From Streptomyces actinomycinicus (GTDB taxonomy: Bacteria; Actinomycetota; Actinomycetes; Streptomycetales; Streptomycetaceae): a stretch of DNA of 64,000 nucleotides. The DNA lies in the NCBI RefSeq assembly GCF_016741775.1, contig NZ_JAERRK010000014.1:62001-126000 (forward strand), given 5' to 3'. Made by a program: the position numbers and the translations under genes. Under the pieces are notes generated by a model. The model saw only the letters and a program-made list of their open reading frames with translations. It was not told where the DNA came from and searched no databases. Positions 25,887 to 33,633 of the stretch are shown piece by piece. The stretch's first letter is position 1; each line of letters begins with the position of its first letter.

Positions 25887-28061
25887 TCAGCCCTGGACGG
25901 CGAGGACCAGCGGCAACACCGCCTGCGCCCCCGACTTTCTGAGCAGGCGTGCCGCTACCGCCAGAGTCCAGCCCGTCTCCGTGAAGTCGTCGACCAGCAG
26001 AACGGGACCATGCGCCTCGGCGAGTGCCGACGCAAGCGCGGGCGGCACCGTCAATGCCCCGTCCAGGGCTTTCAGCCGCTGAGCGCTGTTGCTGCGCGAC
26101 AGCCGCGGCACCTCCCCGGTGTATTCCACGGAGCCGAGCAGGGGAAGTCTGCCGACTTCCGCGATCCGGGCGCCCAGGGAATCGATCAGCCGGGGACGGC
26201 TGCGCGAGGCGACGGTGACCACGCCCACCGGCCGGGGCATGGCGTCCGCCGCGCCGGACGCCCAGCCACCGGGACCTCTCGCCCAGTCGGCCAGTACACC
26301 GACCACGGCTCGCGCCACGTCGTCCGGCACGGCCTCGTCCGGCGTCCCGGGCGCGAGCAGCGGACGGAGCCGGTTGCCCCAGCCGATGTCCGAGAGACGT
26401 CCCAGGGCCCGCCCCGGCGAGGCCTGCTCACCGGCCGGGATGCGCCCGCGGAGATCGATACCGATGGCCGGGAGACCGGTCGGCCACATACGACGGGGCT
26501 CCACCTCCACCCCGGCCCGGCCCAGGTCGCTGCGCGCGGCGTCCAGCGCCGTCGTCGACATGTCGGCGGTGAAGCGGGGGCCGGCGCAGTTGTCACAGCG
26601 GCCACAGGGCTTGGCACCCTCGTCGTCCAGCTGGCGCTGCAGGAACTCCATCCGGCACTCGGTGGTGGCGGCGTACTCGCGCATCGCCTGCTGCTCGGCC
26701 GTACGCTGCCTGGCCACCCAGTCGTACCGCTCGGTGTCGTACGTCCATGGCTGTCCGGTCGCGGTCCAGCCGCCTTTGACACGACGTACCGCTCCGTCGA
26801 CGTCGAGCACCTTGAGCATGGTCTCCAGGCGTGAGCGGCGCAGCTCGACCAGGGGTTCCAGAGCCGGCAGCGAGAGGGGTTTGCCGGCCCGGGCGAGGAC
26901 GTCCAGCGTGCGCCGGACCAGGTCCTCGGAGGGAAAGGCCAGCGATGCGAAGTACTGCCAGATCGCCTCGTCCTCCTTGCCCGGCAACAGCAGGACCTCC
27001 GCGTGCTCCACCCCGCGGCCGGCCCGGCCGACCTGCTGGTAGTAGGCGATGGGGGAGGAGGGGGAACCGAGATGGACCACGAAGCCGAGATCGGGCTTGT
27101 CGAAACCCATGCCGAGAGCGGAGGTCGCGATCAGGGCCTTTACACGGTTGGCGAGCAGGTCGTCCTCGGCCTGCTGCCGATCGGCGTTCTCCGTCTTGCC
27201 CGTGTACGAGGCGACGGCATGCCCGCGCTGCCGCAGGAAGGCGGTGACCTCCTCGGCCGCGGCGACGGTGAGCGTGTAGACGATGCCGGAGCCCGGCAGG
27301 TCGTCGAGATGGTCGGCCAGCCAGGCCATCCGGTGCGCCGCGTCCGGCAGCTGCAGCACGCCGAGGCTAAGACTCTCCCGGTCCAGCGGCCCGCGCAGCA
27401 CCAGCGCGTCCGATGCGCCGCCCGTGCCCAGCTGCTCGGCGACGTCCGCGGTCACCCGCGCGTTGGCCGTGGCGGTCGTGGCCAGCACGGGGACTCCGGG
27501 CGGAAGGTCGCCGAGCATGGTGCGCAGCCGGCGGTAGTCGGGGCGGAAGTCGTGCCCCCAGTCGGAGATGCAGTGAGCCTCGTCCACGACCAGCAGGCCG
27601 GTGGCAGCCGACAGTTTGGGCAGCACCTGATCGCGGAAGTCCGGGTTGTTCAGCCGCTCCGGCGAGACGAGCAACACGTCGACGTCGCCCGCCGCGATCT
27701 CCGCCTGGACCGTCTCCCACTCCTCGGTGTTGGCCGAGTTGATGGTGCGGGCACGGATGCCGGCCCGGGCGGCGGCCTCCACCTGGTTGCGCATCAGCGC
27801 GAGGAGTGGCGAGACGATCACCGTGGGCCCGCTTCCTCCGGACCGCAGCAGCGAGGTCGCCACGAAGTACACCGCGGACTTGCCCCAGCCGGTGCGCTGC
27901 ACGACCAGGGCCCGGCGCCGGTCGGCCACCAGCGCCTCGATCGCCCGCCACTGGTCCTCGCGTAGCCGGGCCGTGCTCGTGGCATCCCCGACGAGCCGGG
28001 CGAGGACGACGTCGGCCTGTGCCCGGAGATCCGCGTTGCTCGTGTGCTCCATGCGTTCCAT
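25887..28061 (-). CDS. RecQ-type DNA helicase with C-terminal PRTase-like domain
   Basis: 724-residue superfamily 2 helicase. Motif I is TGWGKSAVYF, motif II DEAHCISDWGHDFRPDYR, and motif VI QQVGRAGRG. The RecQ zinc site is CRMEF...KPCGRCDNC. After it the chain continues about 200 residues beyond the usual RecQ zinc domain and ends with a type I phosphoribosyltransferase fold: the PRPP loop reads VLLVDDFTETGWTLAVAA, with SVEYTGEVPR before it. Such helicase-PRTase fusions are known in actinobacteria, but the role of the PRTase part is not established. Start ambiguous: ATG at 28061 or at 28052; both weak. DnaA-box-like sites lie upstream. Confidence 0.9.
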   Translation of the reverse strand: MERMEHTSNADLRAQADVVLARLVGDATSTARLREDQWRAIEALVADRRRALVVQRTGWGKSAVYFVATSLLRSGGSGPTVIVSPLLALMRNQVEAAARAGIRARTINSANTEEWETVQAEIAAGDVDVLLVSPERLNNPDFRDQVLPKLSAATGLLVVDEAHCISDWGHDFRPDYRRLRTMLGDLPPGVPVLATTATANARVTADVAEQLGTGGASDALVLRGPLDRESLSLGVLQLPDAAHRMAWLADHLDDLPGSGIVYTLTVAAAEEVTAFLRQRGHAVASYTGKTENADRQQAEDDLLANRVKALIATSALGMGFDKPDLGFVVHLGSPSSPIAYYQQVGRAGRGVEHAEVLLLPGKEDEAIWQYFASLAFPSEDLVRRTLDVLARAGKPLSLPALEPLVELRRSRLETMLKVLDVDGAVRRVKGGWTATGQPWTYDTERYDWVARQRTAEQQAMREYAATTECRMEFLQRQLDDEGAKPCGRCDNCAGPRFTADMSTTALDAARSDLGRAGVEVEPRRMWPTGLPAIGIDLRGRIPAGEQASPGRALGRLSDIGWGNRLRPLLAPGTPDEAVPDDVARAVVGVLADWARGPGGWASGAADAMPRPVGVVTVASRSRPRLIDSLGARIAEVGRLPLLGSVEYTGEVPRLSRSNSAQRLKALDGALTVPPALASALAEAHGPVLLVDDFTETGWTLAVAARLLRKSGAQAVLPLVLAVQG

Positions 28062-28104
28062 ACAACAGGACGGGACTGACAAGCGGGCGGTCGCGGGCCG
28101 CGGC

Positions 28105-28152
28105 TGTGGACAACCGACGGCTTTGTCGTGTCCCTGATTCGACTTATCCACA
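28105..28152. promoter_or_regulatory. Two DnaA-box-like sites
   Basis: TGTGGACAA at 28105-28113 is the reverse complement of the Streptomyces-preferred box TTGTCCACA, and TTATCCACA at 28144-28152 is the E. coli perfect box. They lie in opposite orientation, 39 bp apart start to start, in the 131-base gap between the RecQ-like and DUF4192 genes. Confidence 0.55.
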
Positions 28153-28192
28153 GGCGCAACCGGAATCTCGAGATCCGCGAGATTGTCGGCGC

Positions 28193-29914
28193 ATGACGAA
28201 TCACAGCGAAACCACCGGACCCTTCGAACACGGCGACGTCTCGAACCCGGAGTCCTCGACCGCACCGGCCGAACACACCACACAGGTCACCCTGCGCACC
28301 CCCGCCGAGCTGGCCGACGCCCTGCCCTACCTGCTCGGCTACCGCCCAGAGGACAGCATGGTGCTGGTCGCCCTCCACGACCGCGGTGGCCGCGGCAGGT
28401 TCGGTGGCCGGGCCCGGCTCGGCATCCCCGCGAGCGAGGAGGACTGGGAGGCCGCGGCACGGCAGCTGGCCCGCGGACTGGTCACCGGCAGCGAGCGGCG
28501 CGGCGCCCGGCCCGAGCGGATGGTGGCCTACGTCTGCCAGGAACCCGGCCCGGGGGAGTGCGGCCGGGACGTCAAACGACGGCTGGAAGGGCTGGCCCAG
28601 GTGATGCGCATCGAGTGCGGCAACCTCGACGTGCCGGTCATCGAGGCACTGTGCATCTCCGACGGCCGCTTCTGGTCGTACTGCTGCCCGACCGAGGGCT
28701 GCTGCCCGGAGGAAGGCTCGCCCATGGGCCTCCCCGGCACCTCCGTGCTGGCCGCCGCCGCCACCTACGCCGGCATCCAGGTGCGCGGCACGCTCAGGGA
28801 GCTGCGCGCCAGGCTGCAACCCTGGGAGACCAGCGCGGCACTCGGACAGGAGATCGCCCTGGACGCGGCCGGCATGACCCTGGTGCCCCGCATCCTCGAC
28901 GCGAAGGCCCGGCAGGAGGTGGCCGACGAGACCCTGGACCTGGCCGAGCGGATCATCCGCCGCTTCGCCGCGGCCGCACCCGTCTCCGGCACGCATCCGG
29001 CGGACGTACGCGACGACGATCTCCTCGGGGACGACGAGGCAGCGACGCTGATCCTCGGGCTGCAGGACCGTACGACGCGCGACCGCGCCGCCGCCTGGAT
29101 GGAAGGTGACGTGGCAGGCCCGGCCCTCCGGCTCTGGCGCGCCCTGGCCCGCCGTTGCGTCGGCCCCTACGGCGAGCACGCCGCTGCGCCGCTGACCCTC
29201 ACCGGCTGGGTCGCCTGGTCGACGGGCGACGAGCTGGAGGCGAGGGAGGCACTGGCCATGGCGCTGGGCGCCGATCCCGACTACCTCTTCGCCCGCCTGC
29301 TCCACCAGGCCTGCAACGAAGGACTCGACCCCGAATCGATCCGCCGCTGCCTGCGGGCGGAAGGCGCGGGACGGACTCCGGCCGACACGGCGGACACGGC
29401 GGACGCGGAGGTCATGGCGGACGCAGAGCGAGCGGAGGGCGCGGCGGCCACGGAGCCGGCGACCGACGCCGAGCGCGAGCGAGCGGCCGACGCCGAGCAC
29501 GAGGCGGACACGGCGCCGGCGACGGCTGCCGTGGATGCGGAAGACCTGGCGCGGCGGGCCCGGCGAGCGCCGCACACCGCTCGCGCCGGGTCCCCGCAGA
29601 CCCCGGCTCTCGGTCCTGGAACGGGCGAAACTGCGGAAGGGGACGAGGGGGCAGAGCCCGGCGCGGGGACGGCCAGGCGACGACGTCGCCGCGCGCGAGC
29701 CGCGGCGGGCGACGACAGCCGCAACGCGGCACGGGGCAGGGGTGGCAGGCGCCGGCCCGCCGACTCCCGTCCGGGGTCGTCCGCTGACGATTCCGACCGG
29801 CACGGCACCCGTGGCCCGAGCGGAAGGCGCGCCCGGACGGCGGACGCGGGTGACGCCGCGACGAGCGTGGCTCCGGCGGAGAGCGGCCTCCCTCGCCCCG
29901 GGGGCGACGGATGA
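28193..29914 (+). CDS. DUF4192 domain-containing protein
   Basis: 573-residue protein. The first 390 residues hold the DUF4192 domain, recognised from VTLRTPAELADALPYLLGYRPEDSMVLVAL and ALCISDGRFWSYCC, with ALDPDYLFARLLHQACNEGLDPE-type helices at its end. The tail (about 400-573) is a disordered Ala/Asp/Glu/Arg-rich stretch with RRRRRRARAAAGDD and several AD repeats. The family is actinobacterial and has no known activity. The ATG at 28193 has a weak ribosome site. It lies next to the RecQ-like helicase in divergent order, with DnaA-box-like sites between them, which suggests but does not prove a DNA-metabolism role. Confidence 0.8.
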   Translation: MTNHSETTGPFEHGDVSNPESSTAPAEHTTQVTLRTPAELADALPYLLGYRPEDSMVLVALHDRGGRGRFGGRARLGIPASEEDWEAAARQLARGLVTGSERRGARPERMVAYVCQEPGPGECGRDVKRRLEGLAQVMRIECGNLDVPVIEALCISDGRFWSYCCPTEGCCPEEGSPMGLPGTSVLAAAATYAGIQVRGTLRELRARLQPWETSAALGQEIALDAAGMTLVPRILDAKARQEVADETLDLAERIIRRFAAAAPVSGTHPADVRDDDLLGDDEAATLILGLQDRTTRDRAAAWMEGDVAGPALRLWRALARRCVGPYGEHAAAPLTLTGWVAWSTGDELEAREALAMALGADPDYLFARLLHQACNEGLDPESIRRCLRAEGAGRTPADTADTADAEVMADAERAEGAAATEPATDAERERAADAEHEADTAPATAAVDAEDLARRARRAPHTARAGSPQTPALGPGTGETAEGDEGAEPGAGTARRRRRRARAAAGDDSRNAARGRGGRRRPADSRPGSSADDSDRHGTRGPSGRRARTADAGDAATSVAPAESGLPRPGGDG

Positions 29915-30315
29915 GCGCCGCCGGAGCCGCGGGCGCAGAAAGGCCGGCCCTTACGAGGAGCAGCGTGCGACCTCCGGTGATGCGCCTGACCGACCTGACC
30001 CGTCGGGCCGGCCGGTGGCTGTCGGGTCGGCTCACGCCCCTGCGCCGCTCCCCTTGGAGGGACCACCCCAGGGCCGCCCCGCCTGTCTTCCGGCTCGACC
30101 GGTCAGGCACCCTGCCCCCCGCCGCGACCCACCGGTCACGCCGCCATCCGGTCGGCTTCGCCGGGACGAGCCGTGACCCGAGCGAGTCTCTCTCCGTTCA
30201 CCTGAGTGGCGGAACGCCTGGACCGGCCGTACCGCCGCACCCTCCCTGTCCCCAGGGGCGATCCATCGGCCACCCAGCACGTCCGAGGCGCACCGAGAGC
30301 AGAAGAGCCCACCCC
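29915..30315. other. Gap with uncertain coding status
   Basis: 401 bases between the DUF4192 stop and my chosen start of the debranching-like gene. The frame stays open back to an ATG at 29911 overlapping the previous stop (ATGA), so it might be a Pro/Arg-rich N-terminal extension. Composition is low complexity and I see no terminator. Confidence 0.4.
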
Positions 30316-32535
30316 ATGCACCAGCAGCCGACTCCGCCCTCCGTCGCCGGCGGACATCCGCCCCCGGGCAGGCGCGAGCCGTACCCGACGGGCGGCGCCG
30401 GCCGCGTCGCACCGGGGGCCACCGACCGGCCCCTGCCGCCGTTCCGCGACGCCCGTTCGCCCGCCGCGGTCGTTCACGGCGGCCCACCGCCCGCCGTCCC
30501 GGACCGGCCCGGCCGACCCCGCGCAGCCCCACCGTCCGGGCGCCCGGGACCGTCGCCCGCGCGACCGGTCCCGGGCAATCGCCCGGCGCCCGAGCTGCCG
30601 GCCACGCACGACGCGCTGATCTGCGTGGCCCTGCCCGGCCTCGCCATCTCCGGTGCCCAGGGACAGCTGACGGGCACGGGACTGGACGGCTTCTACCGAG
30701 GTGGCCGACGCCTGCTGTCGAGGTGCCAGGTCCGCGTGGCCGGGCGTGAACCGCAGCCGGTGCACGCCCGGATGACCGGAGCCGACAGCGCCCGCTTCGT
30801 GGGGACGCTGCGCGCTTCCCCGGCGGCGGGGCCCGACCCCGACGTCGTCGTCGAGCGGACACGCCACGCCGACGGCACCGAACGGATCACCCTGCGCAGC
30901 GCAGCGCCGCGTCCGCTCCGCCTGCCCGTCGAGATCGCACTCGGCACCGACCTGGCGGAGCTGGGTGCCATCGTCTCCGGTACGGCCGGCCCCGAACTCC
31001 CGGCGAGTGTCCATGACTCGGGGCTGCGCTGGGCCACGGCCGGCGCAGCCGCGTGTGTCACCGCCGGCCCCCCGCCCTCCGACGCCCTGGCGTCCGCCGG
31101 GCTGCTGCGCTGGGACCTGGAACTGGCAGCGGGCGGGACGGCAGCCGTGGAACTGCGGGTCAGACCCGGGGGCGCCGGGCCGTTGCGGGCCGCCGGCCAC
31201 GCAGCCACCAGCCCTTTCGCCCCCGCGCGGGCGGCAGGAGACGACCCCCGGGTGGCCGCTCTGCTGCACGCGGCTGTCGGCGACCTCCAGGCGCTGCTCC
31301 TGCGCGACCCCGCCCACCCCTCCGACACCTACCTCGCGGCCGGCACCCCCTGGCGCTGCGGCATGGCTCCGGCCGAGGCGCTCGCCGCCGCCCGCATGGC
31401 CCTGCCCCTCGGCACCCGGCTCGCGGCAGGCACGCTACGAGCCCTGGCCCGCACCCAGCTACCCGGGCCGGGCCCGCGGGCCGGGATGATCCCGGGCCCT
31501 CGCCGCGACGCCGGCCCGCACCTCCCGCCGAGCTGCACGGGGACGGAGGCCACCCTGCTCTTCCCCGTGCTGCTCGCCGAGGCCCGTCGCTGGGGACTGC
31601 CCGAGCAGGAGACGAAGGAACTGCTTCCCGCGGCGGAACGCTGCCTGGCCTGGCTGCGGTCCACCGTCGGCGACGGCACCTATCTGCCCGACCCGCACCC
31701 GGCGGGTCCGGCCCGCTGCGAGACCCAGGCCCATGCGCATCGCGCGGCCCTGCTCGGCGCCGACCTCCTCGACGCCTACGACAGACCGGGCGCCACGGAT
31801 CTACGGCAGTGGGCCGAGACCCTGCGGACCGCTTTTCGGACCGACTTCTGGATCGAGGACCGTGGGGGTGGACGTCCGGCGGCGGCCCTCGCCCCGGACG
31901 GCCGGCCCGTGCCCCACCTGACCGCCGCCGCGGTGCACCTCCTCGACGCCGGCCTGCTGGGTGCCGGGCGGCTCGCCACCGGCCTGCTCGACAAGGTGCA
32001 CGCCGAACAGCTCGCCCGGCTGCTGGGTACCCCCGCCATGGACGCGGGCTGGGGACTGCGGAGTCTCGCCGCCCGGGAGGCCGGACACAATCCCTTCGGC
32101 CACCGGACCGGATCGGTGCGGGTCCAGGAGACGGCACTCGCCGTCGCCGGACTGGCCGCGGCCGGATACGAGAGGGAGGCCGGTGGCCTGCTGAGAGGGT
32201 TGCTGGATGCGGCGGAACACTTCGGTCACCGGCTGCCGGAGATGTTCGCCGGCGAACAGCGCTCCGCCGGCGGCGCGCCGCTCCCGCACCCCGCGGCCTG
32301 CCGTCCGGCAGCCACCGCCGCAGCCGCCGTGGTCCTGATGTTCACCGCTCTCGCCGGCATCCGCCCCGACGCCCCCGCCCGCACGGTCACCCTCCGCCCC
32401 GTGCGGAGCGCCCCGCTCGGCGAACTGGTCCTCACCGGGCTGCGCATCGCCGGTGCCCCCTTCGCCGTGCGGATCAGCAGGCTCGGGCTCGCCGTGGTGG
32501 AGGAGGCGGCGGACGGCCTGCAACTGGGAGCCTGA
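30316..32535 (+). CDS. Glycogen-debranching-like (amylo-alpha-1,6-glucosidase) protein
   Basis: 739-residue protein from the ATG of MHQQPTPP; a start at 29911 would add 135 low-complexity residues. The first 90 residues are Pro/Arg/Gly rich. Next comes a GDE N-terminal-type domain (ISGAQGQLTGTGLDGFYRGGRRLLSRCQV, PDVVVERTRHADGTERI). From about residue 300 it has an (alpha/alpha)6-like helical pattern: GTPWRCGMAPAEALAAARMALPLGTRLAAGTLRAL, TGTEATLLFPVLLAEA, AHAHRAALLGADLLDAY, DAGWGLRSLAAREAGHNPFGHRTGSV. This is the shape of glycogen-debranching/trehalase-type families, but I cannot name catalytic residues with confidence. Likely acts on an alpha-glucan or trehalose-like substrate. Confidence 0.78.
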   Translation: MHQQPTPPSVAGGHPPPGRREPYPTGGAGRVAPGATDRPLPPFRDARSPAAVVHGGPPPAVPDRPGRPRAAPPSGRPGPSPARPVPGNRPAPELPATHDALICVALPGLAISGAQGQLTGTGLDGFYRGGRRLLSRCQVRVAGREPQPVHARMTGADSARFVGTLRASPAAGPDPDVVVERTRHADGTERITLRSAAPRPLRLPVEIALGTDLAELGAIVSGTAGPELPASVHDSGLRWATAGAAACVTAGPPPSDALASAGLLRWDLELAAGGTAAVELRVRPGGAGPLRAAGHAATSPFAPARAAGDDPRVAALLHAAVGDLQALLLRDPAHPSDTYLAAGTPWRCGMAPAEALAAARMALPLGTRLAAGTLRALARTQLPGPGPRAGMIPGPRRDAGPHLPPSCTGTEATLLFPVLLAEARRWGLPEQETKELLPAAERCLAWLRSTVGDGTYLPDPHPAGPARCETQAHAHRAALLGADLLDAYDRPGATDLRQWAETLRTAFRTDFWIEDRGGGRPAAALAPDGRPVPHLTAAAVHLLDAGLLGAGRLATGLLDKVHAEQLARLLGTPAMDAGWGLRSLAAREAGHNPFGHRTGSVRVQETALAVAGLAAAGYEREAGGLLRGLLDAAEHFGHRLPEMFAGEQRSAGGAPLPHPAACRPAATAAAAVVLMFTALAGIRPDAPARTVTLRPVRSAPLGELVLTGLRIAGAPFAVRISRLGLAVVEEAADGLQLGA

Positions 32536-32683
32536 GTTCTTGGCGGGACGCATGTGCGGGACCGCCGGAAGAGGGGCGTGACCTCGTACGACACGACCGG
32601 CTCGGCGAAGCGGAGCCGACGCTGCGCCTCATACCGGAACGAAGCGGGACCACCGCCGGTGCCGCCGGCGAAGGGAGTGTTTA

Positions 32684-32705
32684 TCGTCAGGAAGACGACT
32701 ATGAT
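32684..32705 (+). promoter_or_regulatory. Candidate promoter/operator of the NUDIX gene
   Basis: TATGAT at 32700-32705 is a good -10; a start 7 bases later falls on the gene's ATG at 32712, so the mRNA may be leaderless. The inverted repeat TCGTC-AGGAA-GACGA (32684-32698) sits in the spacer, where a repressor would act. The -35 is poor. Confidence 0.45.
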
Positions 32706-32711
32706 CGCGGC

Positions 32712-33470
32712 ATGCCCTACGACCCGTCAGCCTTTCCGCCCTTCGCCGTCACCGTGGACCTGGTCGTGCTGACCGTGCGCCGCCATGCCCTGTGCGCGCT
32801 GGCGGTACGCAGGGGCGAGCCCCCCTTCCAGGGGCGCTGGGCGCTGCCCGGCGGCTTCGTGCGGGACGACGAGGATCTGTCCCAGGCGGCGGCGCGTGAG
32901 CTGGCCGAGGAGACCGGGCTGCGTGCCCACGACCCTTCGGCGCCGGCCCAGGACAACGGAGCCCACCTCGAGCAGCTCGCCACCTACGGCGACCCCGAGC
33001 GGGATCCGCGGATGCGGGTGGTCAGCGTCGCGCATCTCGCGCTCGCACCGGACCTGCCCGCGCCGCGGGCCGGCGGCGACGCGAGCAACGCACGCTGGGC
33101 GCCGGTCGAGGAACTGCTCCAGCAGGGCGGGTACGGCCGCGAGGGCGAGCCCGTGGCACCGCTCGCCTTCGACCACGCCCGGATTCTCGCCGACGGAGTG
33201 GAGCGGGCCCGCTCCAAGATCGAGTACTCGTCGCTGGCCACCGCGTTCTGCCCGCCCGAGTTCACCGTCGGAGAGCTGCGGCGGGTGTACGAGGCGGTGT
33301 GGGGTGTGGCCCTCGACCCGCGCAACTTCCACCGCAAGGTCACCGGGACCCCCGGATTCCTCGTCCCCACGGGAGGTACGACCACACGTCAGGGCGGCCG
33401 GCCGGCCCAGCTCTTCCGGGCTGGTGGTGCCACTTTGCTCAACCCTCCGATGCTGCGCCCGGAGGTGTGA
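32712..33470 (+). CDS. NUDIX hydrolase / NrtR-like transcriptional regulator
   Basis: 252-residue two-domain protein. The NUDIX box is intact, GGFVRDDEDLSQAAARELAEETGL read as GX5EX7REX2EEXG, so ADP-ribose or NAD-related hydrolysis is possible. The C-terminal part (from about residue 160, YSSLATAFCPPEFTVGELRRVYEAVWG, FHRKVTGTPGFLVPTGG) is a winged helix like that of NrtR regulators of NAD metabolism. NrtR proteins usually sense ADP-ribose and repress nad genes. The intact box leaves open whether it is also an enzyme. No nad gene is adjacent. A palindrome in the promoter suggests autoregulation. Confidence 0.85.
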   Translation: MPYDPSAFPPFAVTVDLVVLTVRRHALCALAVRRGEPPFQGRWALPGGFVRDDEDLSQAAARELAEETGLRAHDPSAPAQDNGAHLEQLATYGDPERDPRMRVVSVAHLALAPDLPAPRAGGDASNARWAPVEELLQQGGYGREGEPVAPLAFDHARILADGVERARSKIEYSSLATAFCPPEFTVGELRRVYEAVWGVALDPRNFHRKVTGTPGFLVPTGGTTTRQGGRPAQLFRAGGATLLNPPMLRPEV

Positions 33471-33633
33471 GGCACAGGGGTGGTCGACCCTCGGTACGAC
33501 CGGCGCACCCGCCTTCCCGGTTGAGTCGCGGCTGCATCGAACGGCGGACATCGACGGCCTCAGTTGACGCCGCATCAGACAGCAAAGCGCCTTATACCCG
33601 AAAAACCGGACATGTCGCGCTATCTTGCTGCAG

